A stretch of 59,242 nt of DNA from a virus (IMGVR_UViG_3300046170_000277:1-59242), one strand, 5' to 3'. Shown: positions 15,761 to 22,825, numbered from the stretch's first letter. The notes: generated by a model from the letters alone, not told the origin. Made by a program: numbers and translations.

Positions 15761-16519
15761 ATGCTGAAAGCGTTTGTTCAAGACATCGAAGAAGTGGATG
15801 AAAATCTGCGTGGATTCTATACCAAAGCAGATGATGATTCTGGCTATAACCTGGAAGTGGATTTGGATTCCCAGAAGGACATGAGAAAGAAGGTCAAGGA
15901 ATTCAGAGACACCAACATTCAGATGACCAAGCAACTGCAGGAACTGAAGGAAAAGATGGAGCCTTTTGCCAATCTGGATCCAGAAGAAGTGCAGGCTGCA
16001 TTGCAGGCACAGCAGAAGGTGCAGGAAGCGGAACTGCTGCCACGTCAGGATGTGGAAAAGCACATTGCAACCAGACTGGAATCTGAAAAAGCCAAATATG
16101 AACAAGCACTGGCTGAAGCCCAGGAAGTGGCCAGCAGCAGTCAGAACAGGCTGAACCAGCTTTTGATCGAAAGAGACATCACAGAAGCCATCAACAGGAT
16201 AGGACAGCTTCAGAAGGGTGCTCTGGGTGATGTGCTAAGACGTGCCAGGATAGACATCGAAGTGAAGGATGGGAAACTTCTGGAGAAAGACACAGGGCTG
16301 AATCTGGACACAAAGGAATGGGCCATGAAGCTGATGAAAGATTCGCCATTTTTCTTTGTGCCAAACTCAGGAATCAGCACCAAGGGTTCTGGATCTGTTG
16401 ATGTAGAAACCAACCCCTGGAAGTCAGAAACCAAGAACCTGACAGAACAGGGCAAGATCTACAAAGAGGATCCAGGCAAGGCCAAAAGGCTTGCAGCAGA
16501 AGCTGGTGTGTCAATCTAA
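15761..16519 (+). CDS. Putative capsid scaffold protein
   Basis: A 252-residue acidic, strongly helical protein. Residues 40-75 and 85-140 are heptad-like coiled coil (KKVKEFRDTNIQMTKQLQELKEKME; QAALQAQQKVQEAELL). The C-terminal part (NPWKSETKNLTEQGKIYKEDPGKAKRLAAEAG) is conserved-looking and matches the end of many phage scaffolds that contact the capsid protein. No protease domain. The position after the minor head protein fits, but the capsid gene lies 9.6 kb downstream, beyond an inserted leftward cassette. Confidence 0.75.
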   Translation: MLKAFVQDIEEVDENLRGFYTKADDDSGYNLEVDLDSQKDMRKKVKEFRDTNIQMTKQLQELKEKMEPFANLDPEEVQAALQAQQKVQEAELLPRQDVEKHIATRLESEKAKYEQALAEAQEVASSSQNRLNQLLIERDITEAINRIGQLQKGALGDVLRRARIDIEVKDGKLLEKDTGLNLDTKEWAMKLMKDSPFFFVPNSGISTKGSGSVDVETNPWKSETKNLTEQGKIYKEDPGKAKRLAAEAGVSI

Positions 16520-16579
16520 GCAGCAGCCTGTTTGAAATCATGGGGCATTTTGTTCATTTTGTTCACCTGGAGTGTATAG

Positions 16580-16996
16580 ATGGCTTTAGTTCATATTGAC
16601 GCAATCACCACAAGATGCCCTTTTTGTGGCCTAACGAACCGCACCAAGTTCTCCACAAACGAATGGGTTTCTGCTGGCTTTGCCTACGTGGTCAAGTGTG
16701 CGAACAACTACCCACCAGACCATTCAGATCAATCACTGGTAGGACAACCCTGTGAAAACCACTATGTGGCCAGTATTGAGAAATTTAGAACCATAGCGAA
16801 AGCCTGGAAGACTGGTGTTGATTTCGATCCTTTATTTGAAGAAGACAGCATTGTCTATTTGGATCCATACCCAAGTGAACCAGAAGTGGTGAATGGCACA
16901 CAGGAACCACCAGAGGAACCTGTTGTTTCAGAGCCAGAACCAGAAGTGGATCCAGAGCCAGAAGCACCCACACCCACTGGTGGAACTCTGGCATGA
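16580..16996 (+). CDS. Cys-rich N-terminal protein with acidic Pro tail
   Basis: A 138-residue protein. The first 55 residues have CPFCG near residue 13 and two further Cys (VKCANN, GQPCENH), probably a zinc site. The last 45 are an acidic proline-rich tail (EPPEEPVVSEPEPEVDPEPEAPTP), likely disordered. No family recognised. The gap before it carries CATGGGGCATTTT and CACCTGGAG, a motif that recurs before the gene at 51962. It ends with ATGA overlapping a tiny membrane peptide. Confidence 0.7.
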   Translation: MALVHIDAITTRCPFCGLTNRTKFSTNEWVSAGFAYVVKCANNYPPDHSDQSLVGQPCENHYVASIEKFRTIAKAWKTGVDFDPLFEEDSIVYLDPYPSEPEVVNGTQEPPEEPVVSEPEPEVDPEPEAPTPTGGTLA

Positions 16997-17055
16997 TTGC
17001 CTTCATCCAGACGTGGATGGTGGTTGTTTACTTTTCCCACTTCTTCTTCAACTAA
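16993..17055 (+). CDS. 20-residue membrane peptide
   Basis: ATG overlaps the upstream stop (ATGA). Translation gives MIAFIQTWMVVVYFSHFFFN, one hydrophobic span. It is one of several tiny hydrophobic frames in the 17.0-18.4 kb run, which supports it modestly; it could also be chance. Confidence 0.4.
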   Translation: MIAFIQTWMVVVYFSHFFFN

Positions 17056-17062
17056 GGATTTT

Positions 17063-17365
17063 ATGGCAGTTCCAGACCGTGTGAAAAGCACCATGAAAAG
17101 GCTTGGGCTGAAAGGTGTGAACAAGCCCAAAAGATCAACATCTGGGGGCAAGTCACATGTGGTGATGGCCAGCTTCAAGGAAGGTGGTTCCCAGAAGTAC
17201 AAGCTGATCAGATTTGGTCAAGCTGGTGTCAGTGGTTCCCCAAAGAAAAAGGGTGAATCCAAAGCCTATGCAGCCAGAAGAAATTCCTTCAAGAAAAGAC
17301 ATGCCAGCAACATTTCCAAGGGCCGCAAGTCAGCAGCATGGTGGGCTTCATCTGTGAAGTGGTGA
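17063..17365 (+). CDS. Small basic protein of marine-phage type
   Basis: A 100-residue very basic protein from ATG 17063, preceded by AAGGA. The C-terminal half, KLIRFGQAGVSGSPKKKGESKAYAARRNSFKKRHASNISKGRKSAAWWASSVKW, follows a pattern (IRFGQxGV ... RRxSFxxRHxxNIxKGxxSAAYWAxxVKW) seen in small proteins of many marine phages. Function is unknown; the charge suggests nucleic-acid binding or DNA condensation. The last base of its stop overlaps the next ATG. Confidence 0.8.
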   Translation: MAVPDRVKSTMKRLGLKGVNKPKRSTSGGKSHVVMASFKEGGSQKYKLIRFGQAGVSGSPKKKGESKAYAARRNSFKKRHASNISKGRKSAAWWASSVKW

Positions 17366-17541
17366 TGGAAGCTGAACCCCTGGAAGAACAGGATGATCCA
17401 CTAGACCAAAACATCAGATCCACCCAGATGCTGATGTTGCGTGATTGCGTGGCTGATCTGGTTGCTATTCTCAAAGAGCAGAATCAGAGAATCAGCACAC
17501 TTGAAAACAAACTAAGAACACTTGAAAGGGTGAAGCCATGA
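17365..17541 (+). CDS. Short acidic coiled-coil protein
   Basis: A 58-residue protein from ATG 17365, the TGATG overlap. Acidic N-terminus (EAEPLEEQDDPLD), then a helix with heptad spacing (LVAILKEQNQRISTLENKLRTLERV). No family recognised; likely a soluble partner of the membrane proteins that follow. Confidence 0.65.
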   Translation: MEAEPLEEQDDPLDQNIRSTQMLMLRDCVADLVAILKEQNQRISTLENKLRTLERVKP

Positions 17542-17708
17542 AATGGATTTGGTGGTTGATTATTATCGTTTTTCTACTATCTGGCTGCAACAGTCAGCCC
17601 TTCTGCCATTTGAATGCTACCAACCTCTACATTAAGCGTGACCCATGCAGTGATGCACCACCCACACGTGAAGAATCACGCAGAAGAAGATCCGCTCACA
17701 GGCTCTGA
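17538..17708 (+). CDS. Small lipoprotein
   Basis: A 56-residue protein with a lipobox: hydrophobic MKWIWWLIIIVFLLSGCNS gives a predicted cleavage before Cys17. The mature part is short, Cys-containing and ends with an Arg-rich tail. ATGA overlap with the upstream gene. Size and lipobox fit a Rz1-like outer-membrane spanin, but the proline-rich signature of Rz1 is weak, so this is only one option. Confidence 0.6.
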   Translation: MKWIWWLIIIVFLLSGCNSQPFCHLNATNLYIKRDPCSDAPPTREESRRRRSAHRL

Positions 17709-17710
17709 AC

Positions 17711-17800
17711 ATGAACAAAAAAAGGCTTATGTCTATCGTCACCATCGTTGTGTTGGCTGGAATTTTCACCACTCTTTTCCTGGGGTATAGTGGCTACTGA
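17711..17800 (+). CDS. 29-residue single-span membrane peptide
   Basis: Begins 2 nt after the previous stop. MNKKRLMSIVTIVVLAGIFTTLFLGYSGY has a basic N-terminus and one transmembrane helix. Its end overlaps the next GTG start. No family recognised. Confidence 0.5.
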   Translation: MNKKRLMSIVTIVVLAGIFTTLFLGYSGY

Positions 17801-18032
17801 AAACGTGTTTGACCTGGATAATAAACCCCTAGTTTGGGGGCAACAAATCAAGATCCTTTCAGATATTTGGATGGATGCAAGGGCCAAGGGTATTCTGTGC
17901 CAGGAATGGCAGAACAACCATCAGAAGTTTCGTGGTGTGGTAGGTGTTCCCAACCACCCAGATGACAAGCTAGTCAGAGAAGATAGCAGCAAGCTGATGA
18001 GTCCTTGGAATTTCAAGTGGATCCACAAGTGA
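17790..18032 (+). CDS. Hypothetical soluble protein
   Basis: An 80-residue protein, start taken at GTG 17790 behind GGGG and overlapping the preceding membrane peptide by 11 nt; the frame is open further upstream. Sequence features: TENVFDLDNKPLVWGQQIKILSDIWMDARAKGIL, then VGVPNHPDDKLVRED. No known domain. Its stop overlaps the next GTG by one base pair (GTGA), so it is part of the coupled run. Confidence 0.6.
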   Translation: MATENVFDLDNKPLVWGQQIKILSDIWMDARAKGILCQEWQNNHQKFRGVVGVPNHPDDKLVREDSSKLMSPWNFKWIHK

Positions 18033-18151
18033 AGGCTCCAAAGAATTCCAGACGTGATCAGTTTGATGATTTTTTTGGAAAGTTCATGCTGATCACATCC
18101 CTGGCTGCAGTCTTCCTGGGAATGCTGTTGTTGCTGATGGGTGAAGTATGA
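18029..18151 (+). CDS. 40-residue single-span membrane protein
   Basis: GTG start inside GTGA. A polar basic N-terminus (KAPKNSRRDQFDDFFGK) precedes one membrane helix (MLITSLAAVFLGMLLLLMG). The N-in orientation is likely. Stop overlaps the next ATG. Confidence 0.55.
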   Translation: MKAPKNSRRDQFDDFFGKFMLITSLAAVFLGMLLLLMGEV

Positions 18152-18324
18152 AGGCAATGGCTCTGTGGATCCTTCTGGCTTTCCTGGTGGGCTGTTCTTC
18201 CTGGGCTTCCTGTGGCACCACCAGAAACACCTTCCTGGGCTTCACGTGGCATTCTAAGAACTCAGTTATGTGCAAGGAAAGACCAAACAGATCAACACCA
18301 GCAGTGGGCTGGAATCATGAATGA
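18148..18324 (+). CDS. Small lipoprotein
   Basis: A 58-residue protein with lipobox MKAMALWILLAFLVGCSS, cleavage before Cys16, and a mature part with two more Cys. With the one at 17538 this gives two lipoproteins in the run, framed by single-span membrane peptides. No family recognised; spanin or exclusion function possible. Confidence 0.6.
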   Translation: MKAMALWILLAFLVGCSSWASCGTTRNTFLGFTWHSKNSVMCKERPNRSTPAVGWNHE

Positions 18325-18397
18325 TCATAAATTCATGTTCTGGTTTGTACTGGTCTGGATGTTTGGGGTGTGCTTCCTGGTGTGGTTGTTCAACTAA
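18317..18397 (+). CDS. 26-residue membrane peptide
   Basis: MNDHKFMFWFVLVWMFGVCFLVWLFN, one hydrophobic helix rich in Phe and Trp. It overlaps the previous gene by 8 nt. Its stop overlaps the end of the convergent gene at 18394, so rightward and leftward blocks meet here with no room for a terminator. Confidence 0.5.
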   Translation: MNDHKFMFWFVLVWMFGVCFLVWLFN

Positions 18398-18654
18398 TTG
18401 CGTTTAATGGCACGATTGAAGTCTGTGCTTTTCAGCCTGCCTGCTTCTGTGGAATCTGACAGGTAAACAGCCTGTTCCAGCTTGGTGATGATCTTGGTCA
18501 GCTTGCTGACACTTTCAGCATCATCTTTTTCCAGTTCCAGCTTCATCATTCTAAGCTTCAAAATCTGTGATCTGATGGTCTGATTTGCTTTCAGAATATC
18601 TGAACGCTCTGGTGGGTTCTTCAGCATAGCAAATTCAGTTGGCTTTGGATTCAT
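18394..18654 (-). CDS. Coiled-coil hypothetical protein
   Basis: An 86-residue protein, mostly one long helix (ILKANQTIRSQILKLRMMKLELEKDDAESVSKLTKIITKLEQAVYL). No family recognised. Last gene of the 18.4-25.8 kb leftward cassette, overlapping its upstream neighbour by 4 nt. Confidence 0.7.
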   Translation of the reverse strand: MNPKPTEFAMLKNPPERSDILKANQTIRSQILKLRMMKLELEKDDAESVSKLTKIITKLEQAVYLSDSTEAGRLKSTDFNRAIKRN

Positions 18655-18839
18655 GGTCTTCCTGGTGTGGGTGAAGCTGGATCCACTGCACGATCCAGCA
18701 AGGTCTTCATGATCTGCTTCCGTTGAACTTCAGAGAAGTCACGCCAGCCCTTGATTTCCTCCAGGGAACGTTTGCAGATTCTGCAGTGGGTTTTGGATTC
18801 ATTCAGTTGGCAGTGTGCTGTACATGGGGAAGACTTCAT
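18651..18839 (-). CDS. DUF1289-family small Cys protein
   Basis: A 62-residue protein with the DUF1289 pattern: SPCTAHCQLNESKTHCRICKRSLEEIKGWRDFSEVQRKQIMKTLLDR, that is PCxxxCxxD/N-x-x-x-x-CxxCxRxxxEIxxWxxxS. Four cysteines probably bind a metal or Fe-S cluster. DUF1289 proteins are common in proteobacterial chromosomes and less so in phages, which hints at the host group. Function unknown. Confidence 0.8.
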   Translation of the reverse strand: MKSSPCTAHCQLNESKTHCRICKRSLEEIKGWRDFSEVQRKQIMKTLLDRAVDPASPTPGRP

Positions 18840-18842
18840 GAC

Positions 18843-19397
18843 TTACATGTGCTCCAGCATCAGATGATCTGTGGAGTGTGTGACCTGTGTGTAGTTGAAA
18901 GCCTTTCCAATGATCACTTCATCCTTCACTGTTGAAGCCTGGGCATGGCGGAAACACTTATTGATTTCATGCAGCCAGAATTCAATCTGATTGGCCCAGG
19001 CTGCTGGCTTGTAGTGGCCACACCTTTGGGCATATAGGAAATAACCATCTGCTGGCATTCCTGTTTTTTTCAGCACCACCAGGGAACTGAACAAAAGCGT
19101 TTCCTCTGGCTTTTTTGCCATTTCCTGTGCCTGTAGCCTTCCAAGCACTCCACTGACTGTGTGCCGTGTGAATTTGTTGGTGAACAGCACCCTGTTCAGT
19201 TCCTGGGCAAATTCCAGATAAGTCAGAGCGTTTCCACGTTCTGCAATCCGCAAAAGAATCATCCTTGCAGCCATGTCTTCCACCATTGCACGTGTGTTGA
19301 TGGGCAAGCGTTCATGGGGTTCAAACTTTGGGCTGATTGCATGGTTCTGAACCAGTCCAGTTCTTGGGCTGATCCTGGTTTTCTGTTTCACTCTCAT
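18843..19397 (-). CDS. Hypothetical protein with winged-helix-like segment
   Basis: A 184-residue protein. Residues 45-110 (MILLRIAERGNALTYLEFAQELNRVL ... VSGVLGRLQAQEMAKKPEETLLFSSLVVLKKTGMPADGYF) look like a winged-helix followed by the LLxSLVVxKxTGxPxxGYF motif found in several phage and bacterial DNA-associated proteins. The C-terminal half is unassigned. Starts in an ATGA overlap with the gene at 19394. Confidence 0.6.
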   Translation of the reverse strand: MRVKQKTRISPRTGLVQNHAISPKFEPHERLPINTRAMVEDMAARMILLRIAERGNALTYLEFAQELNRVLFTNKFTRHTVSGVLGRLQAQEMAKKPEETLLFSSLVVLKKTGMPADGYFLYAQRCGHYKPAAWANQIEFWLHEINKCFRHAQASTVKDEVIIGKAFNYTQVTHSTDHLMLEHM

Positions 19398-19576
19398 GAT
19401 GTGGCTCCAGGGTTGGGTTCTGGCAGGAAGCTTTCCAGGGCTTTTCTTACTTGTTCCAAGCTGTGCACTGAAAGAATCAGCCTGGGGTTCTGGTCAATCA
19501 TGGAATCCAGTTCATACTTGATCACGTCAAGATCTCCCAAGGCTTCTTTGACAGTCTTGTATTGTTTTAGTGGCAT
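19394..19576 (-). CDS. Small hypothetical protein
   Basis: A 60-residue helical protein. The start at ATG 19576 is preferred because GGAG lies 8 nt before it; an ATG 6 nt upstream is only 2 nt from the Shine-Dalgarno. Segment KTVKEALGDLDVIKYELDSMIDQNPRLIL. No family recognised. Confidence 0.65.
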   Translation of the reverse strand: MPLKQYKTVKEALGDLDVIKYELDSMIDQNPRLILSVHSLEQVRKALESFLPEPNPGATS

Positions 19577-19606
19577 GGGCATGGCTCCAGTTTGGGTTTG
19601 GGTTAC

Positions 19607-19646
19607 GCTCAAAAGTGAGCATCGAACCATCCAAGCTGGATGGCTC
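19607..19646 (-). repeat. Tandem intercistronic hairpin element
   Basis: Small hairpin GCTC-N6-GAGC and larger hairpin GAACCATCC-N5-GGATGGCTC, followed on the minus strand by AACCCAAACCC and the next Shine-Dalgarno. One of eleven such elements between genes of the leftward units. Confidence 0.75.
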
Positions 19647-19658
19647 TGTGCTGACTTC

Positions 19659-20114
19659 TCAGGCTGTTTCTGTTTCCTTGGTCTGCTGGTTTTCCAGGTG
19701 CTGCTTTGCTGCTTTGTACATGGCCAGCTTTGCGTCTTTGGGTAGGTTCAGAAAGTTCTTGGCCACTTCTTCACCAAAAGCTTTCTTGACATCACCAGCT
19801 TCAAATTCCAGCACCTGGGATTCAGCCTTTTCACGTATTTCTCTGGCCCTTTTCATTTCACAGGATTCAAAGCAGGCTCTGCCAGTTTCTGGATCTGTCC
19901 AGAACACCATCGTGGCTGTTTTGCGTTTTTCCAGAACCTTTCCAGTGCTCTGGCTGATTTCCTGGCCTGCTACAGTTACCAGGAAGCTCATGGGTGACAG
20001 TGTGGAATCATCTGGATCCATCAGATTTGTTGCGATGCTTTCGCCACTGGTGATCAAATCAGTCAGACAATTACCTGTGATTGATATATGTTCCAAGGAA
20101 GCTGATCTGATCAA
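19659..20114 (-). CDS. Hypothetical protein
   Basis: A 151-residue protein; the start at TTG 20114 overlaps the upstream gene by 44 nt and has no good Shine-Dalgarno, so the true start may be TTG 20099. The N-terminal half is strand-rich (SFLVTVAGQEISQSTGKVLEKRKTATMVFWTDPETGRACF) and the C-terminal half helical and charged. No family recognised. Confidence 0.65.
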   Translation of the reverse strand: MIRSASLEHISITGNCLTDLITSGESIATNLMDPDDSTLSPMSFLVTVAGQEISQSTGKVLEKRKTATMVFWTDPETGRACFESCEMKRAREIREKAESQVLEFEAGDVKKAFGEEVAKNFLNLPKDAKLAMYKAAKQHLENQQTKETETA

Positions 20115-20442
20115 CTACCATGTGATCTTCTGGAAGCCATGCCACTGGAATCAGTCCATTGGGGTTTTTCTTCTTTGCTTCAATCCAGAATGAAGCCCAC
20201 TTGCTTGGTGCAATCTGCTTGGAAAGCTTGTCATGATGGTCATTAGCCCAGGCTAGGAATTCATTCTTCAGTACGAATTCAGCGTGCTGGAACACACCTT
20301 CCAGCATGGTCTGCCAGTCTTCCAGCGTCATGGCTGTGCCACCTATTGATGTGACTTCCTTGAAGGTACTGATGCGGCTTCCATCTGTGTCATTTTTTGT
20401 GTTGATGTAGAAAGTGGCCTTGGTTTCTTTGTTCGTGCTCAT
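20071..20442 (-). CDS. Hypothetical protein
   Basis: A 123-residue protein from ATG 20442 behind GGAGCAATACC. Segments FYINTKNDTDGSRISTFKEVTSIGGTAMTLEDWQTMLEGVF and FWIEAKKKNPNGLIPVAWLPEDHMVVDQI. No known motif. Second gene of the unit starting at 20525, behind a tandem hairpin. Confidence 0.65.
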   Translation of the reverse strand: MSTNKETKATFYINTKNDTDGSRISTFKEVTSIGGTAMTLEDWQTMLEGVFQHAEFVLKNEFLAWANDHHDKLSKQIAPSKWASFWIEAKKKNPNGLIPVAWLPEDHMVVDQISFLGTYINHR

Positions 20443-20473
20443 GGTATTGCTCCAGTATTGGTTTGGGTTGTTT

Positions 20474-20514
20474 GCTTCAAGTGAAGCATCGAAGGCACCC
20501 AGGAAGATGCCTTC
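20474..20514 (-). repeat. Tandem intercistronic hairpin element
   Basis: GCTTC-AAGT-GAAGC (20474..20487) and GAAGGCA-N10-TGCCTTC (20491..20514), followed on the minus strand by AACCCAAACC and the start of the gene at 20071..20442. Confidence 0.8.
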
Positions 20515-20524
20515 TGTGCTTGAC

Positions 20525-20854
20525 TCAGTAGCAGTAGTCTGCAGATGACCAGTTGGCCCTGGTAGCTGTGAACACGTTTCCACGTGCACAGTTCTTGGTT
20601 GGGCTTTTCCAATCTCTGGGCTTCAGAATATCCCCAGATTTGAACTTGCCATCATCCTTGATGCAGATGAATGAATGAACGCTAGTGCCAGCAAAAACCT
20701 TGATGTATTTCTTGCCAGTTTCAGCACTCAGTGACTTCTGGAAGCGTTCCTGCTGTGTGGCTTTCCACTCAGCATCTGCGATGTCACTGCTGAACGTGTT
20801 GTAGTCTGCGCTGATCAGATTCAGATAATTTTGAATTGCTGTTTGAAGTTCCAT
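20525..20854 (-). CDS. Conserved phage hypothetical protein
   Basis: A 109-residue protein from ATG 20854 (CGGAGCAGACAA upstream). The pattern GKKYIKVFAGTSVHSFICIKDDGKFKSGDILKPRDWKSPTKNCARGNVF recurs in short proteins of many phages that end with A/T-K-NxARGNxF; their function is unknown. First gene behind an operator-type promoter. Confidence 0.7.
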   Translation of the reverse strand: MELQTAIQNYLNLISADYNTFSSDIADAEWKATQQERFQKSLSAETGKKYIKVFAGTSVHSFICIKDDGKFKSGDILKPRDWKSPTKNCARGNVFTATRANWSSADYCY

Positions 20855-20912
20855 TTGTCTGCTCCGAAAGTGGTTTGGGTTTGTGTTGGCTGTGTTGCCA
20901 ACCTCTGAATCT

Positions 20913-20941
20913 AATTCTATACACACCACGTGAACATTGCA
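20913..20941 (-). promoter_or_regulatory. Operator-type leftward promoter (for 20525)
   Basis: -35 TTGCAA (20936..20941), 17-bp spacer TGTTCACGTGGTGTGTA, -10 TAGAAT (20913..20918); start codon 59 nt beyond. A GTTGGC/GCCAAC hairpin and AACCCAAACC follow in the leader. Confidence 0.85.
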
Positions 20942-20950
20942 AGGAAAAAA

Positions 20951-21256
20951 TCACATTGCGGCTATTTTTGTTTTCAGATGCTCTGGAACCTGCTTTTCAT
21001 TCCAGTTTCGTGTCAGTGTCACGATATGGGTCAAAGCCTGTTCCACTCCACAGCCCAGAAAGAAAGATCTGAACCCTTCATCATCCACCTGTGATCTTCC
21101 TGGCCCATCAAATCCATATTTAGTCAGGTCAGTTTTGGTGTTTAGATAGTAGCACTTGGCACCATAACGTGTACCACTAACCACCACCTTTGGCAGTGTC
21201 AGGTCAGTCTTCAGACCAAGAACAATCAGTTTGATGAATAGCTGGTTGAATTGCAT
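20951..21256 (-). CDS. Hypothetical protein
   Basis: A 101-residue protein from ATG 21256 with GGAGCCAAC upstream. Strand-rich: KLIVLGLKTDLTLPKVVVSGTRYGAKCYYLNTKTDL; then GFRSFFLGCGVEQALTHIVTLTRNW. No known motif. The 3' end reaches the promoter of the next unit. Confidence 0.65.
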   Translation of the reverse strand: MQFNQLFIKLIVLGLKTDLTLPKVVVSGTRYGAKCYYLNTKTDLTKYGFDGPGRSQVDDEGFRSFFLGCGVEQALTHIVTLTRNWNEKQVPEHLKTKIAAM

Positions 21257-21288
21257 GTTGGCTCCAATGGTTTGGGTTTGGGTTGTTT

Positions 21289-21330
21289 GCTTCAAATCGA
21301 AGCATCAAAGCCACCCTGGTGGATGGCTTT
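21289..21330 (-). repeat. Tandem intercistronic hairpin element
   Basis: GCTTC-AAATC-GAAGC and AAAGCCACC-CTG-GTGGATGGCTTT (one mismatch), then AACCCAAACCCAAACC and GGAG on the minus strand. Confidence 0.8.
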
Positions 21331-21345
21331 TGTGCTTTGGTCTGA

Positions 21346-21573
21346 TTATCCCCAAGTGATCAAGATGGTGTGCTTGTGTTCCTCTGTGGCAATGGCCCAT
21401 GCCTTTGCTGTGTAGCCCTTGTATTCCATCCTGTTGCTGAAAGGGTTGAAAGTCTTGGCAACCTTCAAGCCTGCTTCCTCGCAAGCCTTGGCAACCTTCT
21501 TGTCTGCACCAATGTAGGCATAGCCATTGTTTGCATTCTTGATTTTGTTAATTGCTGATTTTGCTCGTTCCAT
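21346..21573 (-). CDS. Small basic hypothetical protein
   Basis: A 75-residue protein from ATG 21573. ERAKSAINKIKNANNGYAYIGADKKVAKACEEAGLKVAKTFNPFSNRMEYKGYTAK looks like an alpha/beta small domain. No known family. First gene behind an operator-type promoter. Confidence 0.65.
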   Translation of the reverse strand: MERAKSAINKIKNANNGYAYIGADKKVAKACEEAGLKVAKTFNPFSNRMEYKGYTAKAWAIATEEHKHTILITWG

Positions 21574-21630
21574 TTTTGAATCCTGGTTTGTGGTTTGGGT
21601 TTGTTGCCCTGTGTCGCAACGTCTGAGTAT

Positions 21631-21659
21631 ATATTTACACACTACGTGAAAGACTGCAA
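21631..21659 (-). promoter_or_regulatory. Operator-type leftward promoter (for 21346)
   Basis: -35 TTGCAG (21654..21659), 17-bp spacer TCTTTCACGTAGTGTGT, -10 AAATAT (21631..21636); start codon 58 nt beyond. Leader hairpin GTTGC/GCAAC. Confidence 0.85.
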
Positions 21660-21675
21660 GGAAAAAATGAAATAT

Positions 21676-21984
21676 TTATTCATCTTTAAACCATTCAACA
21701 ATTCGTGTGATCAGTATTCCTTGAACAGCATAGAAAAAAACAATGATGATACCAGCAGCCACAGTTTCCAAAAAAGTGGTGTACCAGGGAACCAGAAAGC
21801 CGGATTCAATTGGGATCATTTCCAGATGCAAAAGCAGAAGAAATGGTGGCATTACAAACAGTGTGAAGCCAATGCCAAACAAGCTGGCCATGATAGTGCC
21901 ACCAATCACCATGAATGCTAATTTCAGCAGGATGAAGGGCACAGCAAAGATGGCACCCAGGATGAAAAGAAAAAAATTTATCAT
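21676..21984 (-). CDS. Multi-span membrane protein
   Basis: A 102-residue hydrophobic protein with three or four predicted spans: INFFLFILGAIFAVPFILLKLAFMVIGGTIMASLFGIGFTLFVMPPFLLLLHL, then ETVAAGIIIVFFYAVQGILI. Start ATG 21984 chosen for Shine-Dalgarno spacing; ATG 21987 is possible. No family recognised; could be a superinfection-exclusion or holin-like protein, but its place in the early-type cassette argues against lysis. Confidence 0.7.
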   Translation of the reverse strand: MINFFLFILGAIFAVPFILLKLAFMVIGGTIMASLFGIGFTLFVMPPFLLLLHLEMIPIESGFLVPWYTTFLETVAAGIIIVFFYAVQGILITRIVEWFKDE

Positions 21985-22015
21985 CATTGTCTCCAGTGGT
22001 TTGCGGTTTGGGTTT

Positions 22016-22051
22016 GCTTCAAATCGAAGCATCAGCACCACCATTGCTGAT
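22016..22051 (-). repeat. Tandem intercistronic hairpin element
   Basis: GCTTC-AAATC-GAAGC (22016..22030) and ATCAGC-N9-GCTGAT (22031..22051), followed on the minus strand by AAACCCAAACC. Confidence 0.75.
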
Positions 22052-22068
22052 GATGCTTGTGCTTAGAT

Positions 22069-22389
22069 CTAGAATCCAAATTTGTGCCGCATGGCGTTGT
22101 CAAACCACTTGGCTTCCACTGGCCCATGCTCAATCACTTCACCATAGACTTTGGAACTGATCACAGCATTCTTATAGATCACATAGGCTGTGACATAGCC
22201 ACCAAGTCTGGCCTGTGGGTCTGTCATGTACCTTTCTTTGAACATCTTGTTTGCGTAGCGTTTGGCACCCAGAAGATTTCCTTCATAGCTGAATTCTTCT
22301 CTGGTTTGATAATCCCCTGGCACTGGCCCACGTGCCTTCAAAATGATTTTAAAAAACCATTTAAAGCCCTTCAGATCTTCATGGTTCAT
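22069..22389 (-). CDS. Hypothetical protein with YEGxxLGAK motif
   Basis: A 106-residue protein. Residues 30-55 (EFSYEGNLLGAKRYANKMFKERY) resemble YEGTFLGAKKAAFKLLAE in the protein at 23701..24042, so the two share a small module. The rest, GGYVTAYVIYKNAVISSKVYGEV, is strand-rich. Function unknown. Confidence 0.65.
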   Translation of the reverse strand: MNHEDLKGFKWFFKIILKARGPVPGDYQTREEFSYEGNLLGAKRYANKMFKERYMTDPQARLGGYVTAYVIYKNAVISSKVYGEVIEHGPVEAKWFDNAMRHKFGF

Positions 22390-22418
22390 GTTCTGTCTCT
22401 GTTGATGGTTTGGGTTTG

Positions 22419-22455
22419 GCTTCAAGTGAAGCATCGAAGGCACCACTTGGGTGCC
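22419..22455 (-). repeat. Tandem intercistronic hairpin element
   Basis: GCTTC-AAGT-GAAGC (22419..22432) and GGCACC-N5-GGTGCC (22439..22455), then AAACCCAAACC on the minus strand. Confidence 0.8.
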
Positions 22456-22468
22456 CTCTGTGCTTGAC

Positions 22469-22825
22469 TCAGTAACCCCAGAAGCCTTCAGTCAGGGTGA
22501 AGGGCTTGTTCCAGTTGCCCACGCTCCAGTGCTCGTAATAACCAACATCAAAGTAGTCAGTCATGTGGTCACTGTTGTCATGGTTGGCCACTGTCTCATG
22601 AACCAGCTTTCGCATTTTCACCAGGATGTTGCCATCAGCGTATTTTTCCAGGTTGAAGTAGTTCAGTTGCGTGTATTCTTCACACCCAAAGTTAGTGGGG
22701 CCAGCCAGGATGGTGATGTTCACACCACTGCAGTGGTGCTTGGTCACTGAAAGTTTGAACTTTGGGAAAGCTTTTTTCAGTGCTGTTCTGATCTTCTTAA
22801 CTTGGTCTGAGTTGATGTAAGCCAT
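22469..22825 (-). CDS. LPD29-like domain protein
   Basis: A 118-residue protein whose start, INSDQVKKIRTALKKAFPKFKLSVTKHHCSGVNITILAGP, follows the pattern of the large-polyvalent-protein-associated domain LPD29 (xxIRxxLKxxFPxxKFSVxxxxxxGGxSIxVxWxDGP). Such domains occur in phages and conjugative elements and act on host or mobile DNA processes that are not yet defined. First gene of a three-gene unit. Confidence 0.7.
   Translation of the reverse strand: MAYINSDQVKKIRTALKKAFPKFKLSVTKHHCSGVNITILAGPTNFGCEEYTQLNYFNLEKYADGNILVKMRKLVHETVANHDNSDHMTDYFDVGYYEHWSVGNWNKPFTLTEGFWGY

Noticed and set aside
17538-18324. Confident Rz/Rz1 spanin pair
   Set aside because: Lipoproteins are present but no gene nested in another frame and no clear inner-membrane coiled-coil partner beside them; left as small lipoproteins.
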